In this document: in pieces, positions 10,638 through 21,945 of the stretch
How positions within the stretch are numbered: the first letter of the stretch is position 1
Layout of the letters: each line of letters opens with the position of its first letter
Source: Rutstroemia sp. NJR-2017a BVV2
Lineage: Eukaryota; Ascomycota; Leotiomycetes; Helotiales; Rutstroemiaceae
Assembly (NCBI GenBank): GCA_002946415.1
Contig: NJPS01000051.1
Span: 670,001 to 734,000, forward strand
Direction of reading: 5' to 3'
Length of the DNA stretch: 64,000 bases
Position numbers and translations under genes: made by a program
Notes under the pieces: model-generated
The model's database searches: none
The model's input: the letters and a program-made list of their open reading frames with translations, nothing else
What the model was told of the DNA's origin: nothing

Positions 10638-12239
10638 TCAGTCCTGTTGATATACTACGTCATTATCAGACGAACGAGAATATCCGTTATTCCATAAGCT
10701 TTCTCTAACCTCATCTGTCACTGCAATGTATACTTCCCACTCCGCCGCATTCGCCTGAATTTGCCCAGGATAGATGGAGCCGTTCTCGTGGAAAGACGCG
10801 ACTTCTCCCTCCCAACCAGTCCGGATGGCAGGAGCCAGCAGGGTGGTTGTCGGCTCTTTGTCTCGCCTCGCACACTCATAGTCGACCCAATCTATCTCTT
10901 TTGGCGAAGCACGCAGGTCTATACCTAAATTTGCTGCTCGGCGCTCTAAATCCTCGACATAGTAATTCTGATTTGCGCACTGTGTCGCCTGCTGTAACAA
11001 AAGTGGATCAGGATCTGGTGTAAGCTCATCCCACAATCGCTTATAGTCTGCGGCTATGCATGTCATAGCAACTTGACGTCGCGTATTCGGAATCCGGCGC
11101 ACCAACTCACGCAGCGCGTCTTCTTGCGGGAGAAGTGGCCACCATATCATAAATGGTATATACTGATACGGCGGGGTAATACGCGACAAGTCATTGACCA
11201 TGATGAAGCGAGCATTAATAGCAAGTCGAATATCGCCATAGTTATATCCAAATCTGTCTTTGGGCTGACCAAGACACCATCGTGCAAAGGCTGTGCTGTG
11301 ATGGATTCCGCGGATGAGGGCGTATTCCTCTTTAATGATCATGATGGGCCGTCTGAGGCGGGCGTACCGATCGATATTGCCCTCATAAGCAGCATGAATA
11401 ATGAGAACATCCTTTTTGGTGGTTGGGAGGTCTAGAGGAAGTGGGTTGTAGAGGAGAGGCACGTGTTCAAGTTCCAGATAATCCTCCGAGTCATAATCCC
11501 CATAATCGTCTTCGCCGACGCCATGATCTTCGGTGATGTTGAAATAATGACGAGCCTTGTACCAGTGGCGCCAGAAATCAAGTCTTCTTCTCAACGACGA
11601 GAGCACAGCTGTATCGCCGTTTAAACCTGTCGCTATGCGTGGAGATTCTAAGTTCACCGAGCGCGTATAATCGTCCAAGACGGAATATCGCACGGGCTGG
11701 CACATGATATGATTATAGATCTCCTTCACACCGATGAGATCCGTATTGTGGAATGCTTCTTCAGCAATAGAGATATCCGGGAGCAGATCCAATTCGCGAT
11801 ATAAGTCGAAATAGCCACCAACTGCACACGCTCGACCGACGTGGTACCGCATGTCAGGATATCTCTGAGCTAGCTCACGATATGCGTCAACAGTTGCTAC
11901 ATCGGGATACCAGATACAGTATGGCTTCTCCTCGTCATCTGTCATGGGTGGAATCTTGTTGCTCATGATCAATCGCGCGTTTCGCGCGCGAGTGAAGACT
12001 TTCTCGGTGGTCGTAGTGCAAAGTTCCTTTACTGGCTCCGACTCGGCAAATGCCTCATGGTGCCGCAACCCGTGGACCATGCACGCTTCAACTCTGCCAT
12101 AATGAAGCTTTGGTGGAATGAATTCCCCCCGCATAGCACCTAGACAATACTTTTTCAAGGTCTCGTCATCGGGCTTTTCAGAGGAAACAGAAGAAGAATC
12201 TGAATCTTCGGAAGAAGAATCCAACTCTTCGGAAACCAT
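10638..12239 (-). CDS. hypothetical protein with two copies of a ~120-residue module
   Basis: Intronless. ATG 12239 was chosen because it sits in CACAATGG; the frame extends to 12344 but that would add a hydrophobic leader before the acidic start. 533 aa. Residues 1-25 are acidic Ser/Glu/Asp. Residues about 31-150 and 279-405 are similar to each other: both carry HxxAFA, then AR/IN-AR-x-IM, then an IWYP/IWWP motif, DAYREL/DALREL, and end with an Ala-Cys helix and YREL/WDEL. The start of module 2 (IHAAYEGNIDRYARLRRP) looks ankyrin-like. Modules are separated by an acidic linker (about 236-262). I do not recognise a named domain. I infer an internal tandem duplication. The protein is probably soluble, without signal peptide if ATG 12239 is used. 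Confidence 0.75.
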   Translation of the reverse strand: MVSEELDSSSEDSDSSSVSSEKPDDETLKKYCLGAMRGEFIPPKLHYGRVEACMVHGLRHHEAFAESEPVKELCTTTTEKVFTRARNARLIMSNKIPPMTDDEEKPYCIWYPDVATVDAYRELAQRYPDMRYHVGRACAVGGYFDLYRELDLLPDISIAEEAFHNTDLIGVKEIYNHIMCQPVRYSVLDDYTRSVNLESPRIATGLNGDTAVLSSLRRRLDFWRHWYKARHYFNITEDHGVGEDDYGDYDSEDYLELEHVPLLYNPLPLDLPTTKKDVLIIHAAYEGNIDRYARLRRPIMIIKEEYALIRGIHHSTAFARWCLGQPKDRFGYNYGDIRLAINARFIMVNDLSRITPPYQYIPFMIWWPLLPQEDALRELVRRIPNTRRQVAMTCIAADYKRLWDELTPDPDPLLLQQATQCANQNYYVEDLERRAANLGIDLRASPKEIDWVDYECARRDKEPTTTLLAPAIRTGWEGEVASFHENGSIYPGQIQANAAEWEVYIAVTDEVRESLWNNGYSRSSDNDVVYQQD

Positions 12240-13176
12240 TGTGAAATATTTCTCGGAATCTTGAGGCTGTAGTGACAACGAGGAAAATAAGAGCAGGCAG
12301 ATGTTTAGGTAGAAATGCAGAACAATATAAAGAATTTGGTCCAAATTGAAGTTAGATACCGTTTAGGCATCCTCTCCTGTTTAAATTAGGTTACTCAGAC
12401 GGGCAGGTACTTGAGCCGGTTATAACTGGTTATAACTATTCGCAACTGTTGGTAGTGTCTATTTCTGTCGGCTCCCCTGTGTTGCGGACGAGGTGCGGGG
12501 TCGTATTGCTTAACCTTATGTAATGCTTCGAATGAGTCACTAGTGCACGAACTCATGTTATCAGATAGCAACCAACAACTATACTTCGAGGCTATTTTGT
12601 ACTTCAAGAATTATCAGAAATATAGCTAAATCTATAAACTAGAAAATATAATATTTAAGAAGCTGTTCTAATTAGGATTTATTGAAGTTCGAGTGTACTT
12701 ATATCTTGAATGGTTTAGTGTATATACTGATATGTGCTAGTTGTTTAAGAGGTCCATAGCAACAATGTTAGTATCCACTTCAGAAATATTCTAAGGAGCA
12801 CGACTAGAACCCGACACATGAGCGAGAAGAAACTTGATTGAGAGCCAAGCTAGAATGTCACATCCTTTGATTTGGCACCCTCAGAGTCTGCACGAAAGCT
12901 TGAGACACCCTGGTCACTCACAGGGCGACAAGAATCGCGGAATCGTGCATATGTGAAAGTTACGTGACTCAGACCAGACAGCCGTAAACTGCTTAGCTGT
13001 AGCACGGCAAAAAAGAAAGAAACATACGTGACGTCTAATTGTAAATACTTAGCGAGACCTGATTGGGGGAATTCTAAGTAAGTCAACGCTAACATCCAGG
13101 CTAAAACACGCTTGGCCAAGTGACTCTGCCACACCGGTGATGCAGGAACTTCACTACATACAAGTTGTAGATGTAA
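12240..13176. other. intergenic region
   Basis: AT-rich in 12600-12750. Holds the upstream region of the gene at 10638-12239 and the 3' flank of the nitrilase gene. The short frames at 12395-12607 and 12850-13134 show no domain and are not called. Confidence 0.5.
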
Positions 13177-14273
13177 TCATTCTTCCAGAGCTCTTAGGTG
13201 TTTCTTCTCCTTATCATCGACACCTAACCACAACATATCAGGCCTGCTATAATGGCCACCAACATCAACGAACCCCTTTGCATGCAGGATGTCATCCAAG
13301 TTGACATCTGCATAAAGTATCCTCTCTTCAGTCTCAGGAATATCTTCGGATAGCTTTCTGCCATCAGGACCTATAATTGCGGAGTTCCCACCTCCTGGTG
13401 TACCCATGAGGAGACCCCCAGCCGTCCCCATTAGGTCAATTCCCTTCTGAGTTATAACAGCAGTAGTATGGAGAACGAAGGATTGGGATTCAATGGCATA
13501 CGTTTGCGAAAGGGCGCGAACACCTGAGAGATACTGTTAGACTCACAAAATGAACGAGACTTGGAGAGAAGAGGGATCTTGTGCGAACCATCTGTAGTCA
13601 TTGACCATAACCCTGGTCCACCGTCATGCGGAGAAACTGGAGGCCATGCAGCAATGTGAAAGTCTTCCTTCTGGAGGACTGTGTGGTACTTCAACAAAGG
13701 TTGTATGTGCTCCCAACATGCCAGAGCACCCACTCTACCGACACCTGGTGCATCCACCACATTCTTCAGGCAGTTGTTGCCCGAAGCATCTCCAAAGATC
13801 GTTCTCTCCATATGGGTTGGCTTCAACTTCCTCCTCAACATCTTGATCTCTCCATCACTTCCGATTGTCGCTTGGGCAATATAGAGACTGTCGTTATCAT
13901 TTTCAGAGAATCCGAAGCACACGTTTATTTTTTCTTCTTCTGCGCAAGCACGAATGAGCTCCATTTGAGGTGAGTTAACTTTCAGCGAATTTTTGATGTA
14001 TGCCGCAGTTAACGCGAAGTCAACTGGTCGCGACCTTTGGAACAATTAGCTATGTATTTGACAGGGGCTTTAGCAGCCGGACTCGATATACCATATCCAG
14101 GCAGGATAGCCTGTAATCCAACATTCGGGGAAGGCGACCAACTTGGCACCATTCTCAGCGGCTTCTTTTATCAGTCGGAGGGTCTTCTCCACGGACTTGT
14201 CGAGGTCCAGCCATTCCGGCTCGGCCTGTGTAACGGCGACGCGAACCGTGGTCTTCGTCTCCGCAGCTGTCAT
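13177..14273 (-). CDS. nitrilase (carbon-nitrogen hydrolase)
   Basis: Three exons: 14273-14092, 14034-13589 and 13523-13177, giving 324 aa in one frame. Introns are 57 nt and 65 nt; the second has a weak donor (GTTCGC) but a good CTAAC branch and CTCTCAG acceptor. The catalytic triad is complete: Glu50 in [10 protein letters not shown], Lys130 in [11 protein letters not shown] and Cys167 in [20 protein letters not shown] is typical of true nitrilases rather than cyanide hydratases. [13 protein letters not shown] and [13 protein letters not shown] are further family blocks. The length equals the usual 310-360 aa. It would hydrolyse organic nitriles to acid plus ammonia in the cytosol, perhaps detoxifying plant nitriles or cyanogenic products. 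No partner genes adjoin it. Confidence 0.93.
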
Positions 14274-15664
14274 CTTGCTCTTGTAGTCACTGAATGAAGA
14301 TAGCAGCTTATTCTAAATCAAGGCTGACCTACCGAGAGATACAGATTGAGATCCGCATTATATATGCGTTGTAGCAGAGTAAGATGGGAGGAGCAAAATG
14401 CGGGGTCAAGATTGACCTCCGTGTGCGGTAGCAGGACGAAAAGGGACGATTCGGGTTACATTATGGCTTGTGGAAAAGCCTGCCCGGAGAAAGCTGTGAT
14501 GATACATATGTAGTACCCGGAGATGCTTTCATTCGTGTTGCAGTCGTGTGCAACTGCAGTTGCGGTTCGCGGCGGCTGAATTCCGCAATCGCTAACAATT
14601 CCGCCCACAACTTAGGTACAAACACCGCGGTATTTGAACTGCTATCTGCAATGCAACTTCATCTATTCCATTTTCGAATGTAAAAGGCCGATAAGGGACC
14701 TCTACAACGACTTTTCTCCCAAGATATCTCTTGCTGGGGGCTGACACGGTAATCGATGTGTCATGGGCTTCGCCGCATCAATTAAAGTCGCCGACCTGGT
14801 CGCTATGAGTATGGTTGAACGAGGCTTCGCTAATTTTAAACCAGCCATAGAGTCATCACGCTGAGGTTCAATGTGATGAGACTCTTGGCCCTCCTGGCTA
14901 CACCCCTTGATAGCATCATGATGTCGTTGTTGACTCCAGAAGAGACCTGCAACTTGTATACCGTCTCTTCTCTCACACAAGTCGGTCCGGTAACGACTAG
15001 GATCATGACGCCCTTATTCGACGCACAAAATTAGTCGTCCCTGAGCATTAGACACATAGTGGGCTCCTTCGACCTCAGCGTCCTGGAATAAACCATACAC
15101 ATTAATGTTTAATGGTAAGCTGGTATCCGTGTTCTTAAGTATCGCAAACTAATTGTACCACGATTTCTGACGCTCTTACGGGATATAGCGTAGTTCAAGC
15201 TCGGGACTCTGGTATAGGTGCGAATGGGTTCAATGACTCCTTTGTCCACGCCTAGGTCCCTGCTGCTGCCAACACTATCGGGATACAGCTAGACGAGTCG
15301 CAGAGAATGACACAGCGCCGCCTACCGTCGAATTGGACACCAATGGGGAAGCAGAAGGGTCTCTAGTTTCCGCAAGCGGCGGGAAAACTGGCGGTCGGTT
15401 AGTCAGGAGAAGATCGAGATGCTGAAATTCAACAAGACTTCACACTGCGGTTACGTTGACCATACTGTAGTGACCAAGTTAGGGGAGCTGTTAGTCGGAT
15501 ACTCGTTGTCAGCACTGCCTTGAACACAACAAAGAATGTTGGGTCTATTTGTTGAAATGGCGTATACAAGCGAGTAAGCCGGATATGCGCCCATTATTGA
15601 AGAGCCACCTGGCTGTGGGGAGTTGCGGCTATGAGCATACACAGATAGGTGGGTTATGATGATT

Positions 15665-15722
15665 AATGGGTACCCGGTGCGTGGGTTGAAGAAATGGAAA
15701 TACCTACCCATGGGTACCCATT
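15665..15722. repeat. 11-bp inverted repeat
   Basis: AATGGGTACCC at 15665-15675 is exactly mirrored by GGGTACCCATT at 15712-15722, with a 36-nt spacer that itself contains GTGGGTT and TACCTACCC. It may be a hairpin or the end of a small degenerate element. Confidence 0.6.
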
Positions 15723-16344
15723 TCACAGCTTAGAAGTCTCCCGTCTAAATCCTCATAGTTTTTACACCGAGAATGTCGTCGGGTATGGCGCTATTTGCAA
15801 CCGTTTCCGATCTAACTCTTCGTTTTCCCAATATCCGAAGTATGGAATCTCAATATCGATTCGTCTCCACAACACGAGCTCTGCATCTCCCTATCTCCGA
15901 GGTATATCTCTCCGACGACCCGTCCTTCAGCATGTTCCCGAGGAGAATCTAATTGTGGAAAGTGACACATTTTGGACTGCTCAAGATGGTCATAAGCAAG
16001 GTACAAGATATTAGAAAAGATGAGGAAGCTCAAGTTCTCCGTCAAGCAGCGAGGCAAGAACTCTGCGGACTTCAAAATCTTTGGATACATGAAGAAGCCG
16101 AAGTTCACTATCGAGCACCAGGGTCAGCAAGATAGTATATACAATATCCATCGCACAAAGAATTTCTTCTGTCACTAAGTCTGGATAGATAGGAAGCCAT
16201 GTTCTATCAAGTGATTCATTTTCTCTGAGGTGAGCTTTCCAGGGAGGGCGTCTACTACAAGAATTACGGAAGTGTTCTCCTTTCTTTCAGACTCATGGTC
16301 TGGGCTGCGCAAACGGAGCTCCGTGGTAGTACCACTTAAGTTTG

Positions 16345-16480
16345 AGGAGATCCGCGGATTAATCTGTAGCGGAGCGGATTTTAGCGATTTGAAAATAGTA
16401 GTATAGTACTACTATGTTTAATTCGCGGATACTCGTAGGGTATCCTTTAATCCGGCGAATATTCAGGAATCCGTCGGATT
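16345..16480. repeat. degenerate CGGAT-rich patch (copy B) with hairpin
   Basis: Repeated CGCGGAT, GCGGAGCGGATT and AATCCG words resemble the patch at 10196-10330. Inside lies a perfect stem, ATAGTAGTA at 16395-16403 and TACTACTAT at 16407-16415, with a 3-nt loop. Confidence 0.45.
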
Positions 16481-17209
16481 ATCGAAGACGATATTGGGAT
16501 ATTGTGATCTTCGAGAAAAGAAATTCTTGTTTCCTAATCCTGAGTCTGTAAACTTTTTAGTTAGTCTGTATCGTTGAATGATGTGTCGACGAGTCTATAA
16601 CTAAGAATTTCTTCAATTTTTCAACCAAGTCTATATTGGTGTATTGGCGGTGTCGAAGAGCGTTCGAGTTTTCTTCCAACTTTATATTTATTGTAGGAGC
16701 AGAGTCTTCAACGAACTTATTCGTTATATATATACATAACTTCTGTGAGAAGCCAGATATATACCCACTTTACGAGAAGTGGCGTCACTTTTAGTCGACA
16801 ACTTCCTTCGTCCCCATACGATGTTTGGGTCTGCCTCAGTCGTAACCTAGGTATTAAGAGGGGTAGCTGAAATTCATGCAAGCAGAATTCATCTTCTTGC
16901 ATGGAATGAATTATAGCCGGATACATCAATTTCCCGAAACAATAATTGTTGTTGCCGATTCGCGGACAAATGTCCACCGAGGTCGCCAAGTCGTCATGCA
17001 CATGGATGAAGGCGTGAATATTTGACACCGCACGTACATCGCTACCAATTTTGGTCCACAATGTTGCGATGCAGATTCAATCAATTCTTGCCTCGAGATG
17101 CAGCGAGTGCCGAGTCTTGTACCTCCTTCGCGTGGATATAAATTGACATCATGAGGAGAGCAGTACTGGCGCATCATGACATTTTCTTACCCTTAGAGGC
17201 GACGACATC

Positions 17210-19101
17210 ATGATCTCACTTTCCGCACTATCATTGTTATTTTCACTTCTCCTCCTGCCTTCAGCTGCTCAACTCACTGGTCCTGTCGGAGTAACCACAC
17301 CTCTTAGCAAGAAGAAGTTTGAATGTAATATTCTCAATTACGGAGCCACGGCAGGAAGTTCAGACGATGTTTCGGTTCCCATAACTGCAGCCTTTGAAGA
17401 ATGTGTTCAGGCCAATCCTGGCAGTCGACTCATTGTCCCTGCTGGGAACTGGACACTGAAAACTAGCATTATATTGAGCAATGCTACTAATTGGGCTTTC
17501 CAACTCGATGGCTTGATCACAGCTGTATACTATCCAAACTCTACAGATCCGAGTTATAAAATTCCGTACTTGGTGCCACGTGAGAGAATACTGGAAGGCT
17601 TCGCAGGTGCTGACGCTCTCAACAAGACTGTTAATGGGGAAGGTGATGGACAGTTTCTCCAGGACTTCATCGTGATCGTGAATGGTGTGATCTCTTCTGA
17701 TTCTAGTCCGAGACGATAGGTGCTAACTCACTGATAGCTGTTGACTTTGAGTTGTACTCAGCGAATGGTCTAGGTGCTATCCAAGGCCAAGGATATCTGT
17801 ATCGAATCTCGGGAAAGTCAGTCAGCCCCCTCCCTATCTTTTGTTCTTTATACTTACCATGTGTCCAGCACGAATCGTCCGCGAATGCTTCGTTTGATAT
17901 CTCCTATCAACTCCACAGTTCATGATCTTCTACTCATTGACAGTCCCAAGTTTCATTTCGTATTTAATTTCGGTGTCAATCTAGAAGTCTATCATCTTAC
18001 TATTCGAGGGGCAAATCTTGGATCATATGATGGCATTGATGCTATAGGCACAAACTATTACATCCACGACAGTGAGGTAAGAGGCTCCATTGCCCCAAAA
18101 GGTGTTAATATATAACCATACCAAGGTTACGAATCGGGATGAGTGTGTCTCGATAAAGTCCCCGTCCCACCATGCTCTTGTCGAGAATCTAGTCTGTAAT
18201 CGTGTAGGCTCGGGGATCTCAATAGGCAGTCTGAACAACTCCGCCGAGATCTCAAATATTGTAAGGTCCTCTTTTCCTCTTGTCTTTGGTATCACGTCTC
18301 CCAACTTTTTAGCTAATCACATCCTGACCATAGCACGCAAGAAACATATCAGTAATCGGTGGCAACGAAATAGCATTCATCAAAACTTACCCCGGCGGCT
18401 CCGGCTACGTAAGAAACATCCTCTGGGAGAACTTCCGCTCCAAATACAGTCTCTACGGCGTCAATCTCAATCAATACTGGCAAGAAGTATTCACACCAGA
18501 CACTGGAGCCGTGGCCCTAAGTAATATCACATTTCGAAACTTTTCCGGTTAGTCCATCCCACAACGATCTCTTTCTTTTTTCCAATACGCACTCTTCAAC
18601 TCACAATCCACAGGCAGCATCGTCAACGGATCCGTCCGCCCACCCCTTTACCTCTCCGCCTCCGATCTTATCCCTGCTGTTGATATTACTATCGATGGCT
18701 TCTCCGTTTGGACCGAAGCCGGCTCGCGCGTGATAAACAAAATAAGCAACATATTCGGCACCGCTGATTCTGTGTATGGTCCAAATGATGGCATCAAAAC
18801 ACTCGCAGCTGGCGCTACTCCGACGACTTACACGAGTAGCTATACGATTACCACGCCGCCTGTTGCTGGATGGACGGTGCCGCCGGATCCGAGCTGGATT
18901 GCGCCGAGTAGTGCGTGGGGTAGTAAGTTTTGTCCGTGATTCTAATGAAAGAGAAGTGTATTATATTGCGAGGGATATAGATACTAGAAGCTAACTGCTC
19001 CTGCCCGTTCTGCAGCAACCGATCCCATTCCAGCCTATACACCGGCCCCGTTGTGGAAACCCACAGGGGACTATGATTTACATTACTGGGGCTCATTCTG
19101 A
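17210..19101 (+). CDS. secreted GH28 rhamnogalacturonan hydrolase
   Basis: Seven exons: 17210-17684, 17738-17816, 17869-18076, 18126-18260, 18334-18547, 18614-18922 and 19016-19101. They give 501 aa in one frame; all introns are GT-AG (49-93 nt). Residues 1-20 are a signal peptide (Leu-rich core, SAA cleavage before QLTG). The pectin-lyase-fold parallel beta-helix follows. The active-site block VTNRDECVSIKSP has the rhamnogalacturonase form (DEC) rather than the polygalacturonase NTD/DD form, and the later GSGISIGSL replaces GHGLSIGS. FIKTYPGGSGYVRN is the substrate-binding RIK-like block. A Pro-rich tail (about 440-501) ends the protein, with several N-x-S/T sites. It should cleave the rhamnogalacturonan I backbone of plant pectin outside the cell. 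Retaining the last intron would add SKFCP and stop at 18939. Confidence 0.92.
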
Positions 19102-20294
19102 CGTGATCGAGGAGGGTATCGTGCAATGCAATGTTCGAAACTACTCGGTGCTTAGCATCTCTGATACAAGTTAGCATATCTATAACTGAAGTTTAACTTA
19201 AGGATTTAGATAATTCAGCCAGTCAGCATTAATTCTTTCTTCTGCCGTTTGGATTCAACTACCTTTGCTGTATCATCATTATTTATATCTGTCCAAATTC
19301 TTGCTACTTATGCCTACTTGTGTGGACACCTATCCCGTATATCGCACCTATCGCTGTATCACACCTCTAAACAATATCTACTTTGTATCCACTGTCATAT
19401 CTATATGCTTCTACTTCATTATCTATATTACTCTCATCTCACACCCAGCCTATATCCCTCTCACATTCCTCTCACATCCCTCTCACATCCCTCTCACATC
19501 CCTCTCACATCCCTCTCACATCCCTCTCACATCCCTCTCACATCCCTCTCACATCCCTCTCACATCCCTCTCACATCCCTCTCACATCCCTCTCACATCC
19601 CTCTCACATCCCTCTCACATCCCTCTCACATCCCTCTCACATCCATCCCATACCCCTCCCGCACCCCTCCTCATATTTCTCCTACATCCATTCTACTTTA
19701 ATCACAAATCCCTACTAAACTAGCTAATCCTCATCAAACCCTCCCATTCACCCCAAACAAAACAAACTCGGCGTGTGCTAGCCCAGTATTTTGGAGCATC
19801 TTCACTAATGTTATCAGAAACGGCGGACCAAGATATGTACCAACATCCATTCACCAACATCCAGACAAGCAACAAAATATAAATAATGAGACTGCAATAG
19901 AAGAAACAGACGTGAAGGAAGATATTCAGGATTAGGAGGATAAGGGGTCATGCAGAAATACTACGTACGATTCATCAGGGGTCTAATCCACTCGCTCTTC
20001 ACCACCTCGCGTCCCTCAACCACCACATCCACTGCTTCCTGCGAACTGTACAATCCCTAAGTATTGGAACCAAATTTTTACATTCTTTCACCCTCACATA
20101 TGTAGCAAGATTCGTGGGACAGTTGAGGGGATCACGTGCCCCATGTTTGCATCAGAAACCGACGATGAGGATTACAAATACACTAATATCCAACTATCTC
20201 TCCGCTCCTACCCATCTTCCTCTCTCCCCAGATCCGTAACCTCATTTAACCCCCACCCTCACCAACCTAGCTCCAACCACGCCCCCACCCATTC
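19102..20294. other. intergenic with large minisatellite
   Basis: The 3' flanks of two convergent genes. The stretch 19400-19760 is strongly depleted of G on the plus strand and includes the 17-copy 11-bp minisatellite. Long frames through it only translate the repeat and are not genes. Confidence 0.6.
19456..19642 (+). repeat. 17-copy 11-bp minisatellite
   Basis: Seventeen head-to-tail copies of CCCTCTCACAT; only copy 2 differs (TCCTCTCACAT). Since 11 is not a multiple of 3, all three forward frames stay open and give the same 11-residue Ser/His/Pro/Leu-rich cycle. Confidence 0.97.
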
Positions 20295-21945
20295 CTACAA
20301 CTGATACCTAAACCCCCTATCCACCTCCCCCCCCTCCAACGTGCCCTTCCCCTTCTCAATCCTCCCATTCAACCACGCATACGCCAACCTCATCCCCACC
20401 ATCAACGCAATCGCCATCGCCGCCATAATAAACAGGATCTTAAACCCATCATGATAATACGGCTTATCCCTCGCCTGAAAGATATGCGACGCCGGCACCG
20501 CCGATAAATTCGTCATCGCCATGTACAATGCGACCGCAATAGCGCGGCGCCGCGGCGTCGGCTGGTTAGCTTGCAGCCATGCGACGTTGAGTGGATGCCA
20601 GGAGGGGGAGCCGCCGGTGAAGACGAGGAAGGCGTAGAAGGTCCAGTTGGAGTGGTTGTGGGGGAGGGTGTCGAGGACGATGAGCCCGGTTAGAAGCCAC
20701 AGGGCGGCGAAGATGATGGGGATGCTTCTTGAATTGGCGCGGTCACTCCACCATGATAGGGAGAATGTTGTGATGATTAGGAGAGCGCTATTTGGCATGA
20801 CGAGGAGGTTGGAATTGAAAGTTCCGTAGCCGAAACTCTTAATAATGGATGGTGAATACGTGCCCAATGGGGCGGAGTACTGAAGTCCTAGTAATGCCAT
20901 GGAGCAATGCATCCAGACTTTCCAGTCGGTGAGAACTGAGACGACGATTTGGAATTGCGAAAGATGTGCGTCACGGGGATCTGTATTGTAGGGATTGTCG
21001 CGGACAATTCGGCCTAGAAGGATGTCGGTTTCTCGTTTGGTGAAGGTGGATAATGGTAGTTTGATGATTGAATTTCCTCGAGTTGGGTCACGGGGAAGTA
21101 GAAAGAGCGTGGTGATTCCGACTGTTAGAGTCGCTAGGCCATCTTGACTATTCGTCAGTAACTGCTTCTAACTGGATCACAAGAAAATAATGAAGCTACC
21201 TATAAGGAAAAGCCACTGCCATCCAGCTAGACTACATCTTCCACGAAGCCGAAGCAGTCCATATGCGATCAGACCATTTAACAAATTCGCGGTATAGCTG
21301 CCAATGAAGAACAGAACTGTTCTCTTTCCCAGTTCGCGCTTTGTGTACCATTTCGTCAGATACCAAAGAGTGCCGGGAATAAATCCTGATTCGCAGAGAC
21401 CTAGAAGAAATCTTGTTGCGAGAAATCCACTGCGATTCTTGATAAAGGCTTGGAATGTGGCAACTAGTCCCCACGCGAGGAGTTGGCATGGAAGCCATAT
21501 ATCGGCACCAACCTGATGATCAATCAGTACTTTGACTTTCAGCTCTCGTCTTGCGATTCACACCTTTTGTATCAACAGATTTGCTGGGATATCTCCAATG
21601 CAGATACCAACATAGACGAGGCTGTTTCCTGTGTTGACCGTCTCTTGTGTGATAGAGAGATCTCCCATCAAATTGTCTGTTAGAGCATTCGAGATGTTTC
21701 CTCTGGCTGATTTTAGTCAGAATCACATACGACTGATATCTAACATACCTGTCCAAGTTCAAGGTGAAGAACATAACCATCACCAAAGGTATAAGGTAGA
21801 AGTCCAATCTTCTGAGAATGTGCTTTTCCTCATCCTGGGTCCATTGAACTTCGAGAAGCTGCTTGTTGAGTTCCGAATTACTTTTCTCGACAGAATCATC
21901 CTCGTTGACGCTTTCCACACGAGATATGGTGTCTGGAGGTGCCAT
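20295..21945 (-). CDS. MFS transporter, anion:cation symporter (Dal5-like) family
   Basis: Four exons: 21945-21749, 21702-21564, 21512-21200 and 21142-20295, giving 498 aa in one frame; introns are 46, 51 and 57 nt. The signature LDRGNISNALTDN after helix 1 and GWQWLFLIDGLATL in the middle are hallmarks of the fungal ACS (allantoate permease/Dal5) family. About 12 hydrophobic helices are visible, with a central cytosolic loop containing LLPRDP and a short C-terminal tail. Both termini are cytosolic. Family members import anionic organic solutes such as allantoate, nicotinate, pantothenate, biotin precursors or sulfonates. It is divergent from a TauD-type dioxygenase across a 565-bp shared region, which points to a sulfonate-like substrate (inference). 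Confidence 0.92.

Larger units (their letters stand above)
14274..17209. other. 2.9 kb gene-free interval with repeat relics
   Basis: No conserved coding frame in six frames. It carries an 11-bp inverted repeat (15665-15722), a second CGGAT-rich patch (16345-16480) and a perfect 9-bp hairpin (16395-16415). These look like remnants of decayed repetitive elements, but no transposase or reverse-transcriptase motif survives. The right end holds the promoter of the GH28 gene. Confidence 0.5.

Noticed and set aside
14702..16135. Possible transposon coding relics
   Set aside because: No transposase, integrase or reverse-transcriptase motif could be found in any frame, so only the inverted-repeat structures are reported.
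18090..18524. Apparent frameshift in the GH28 gene
   Set aside because: Introns at 18077-18125 and 18261-18333 explain the frame changes; the spliced product is continuous.
19249..19723. Three ~150-codon Ser/His/Pro-rich frames
   Set aside because: All three forward frames are open through the 11-bp minisatellite, an effect of the repeat and not of coding selection.
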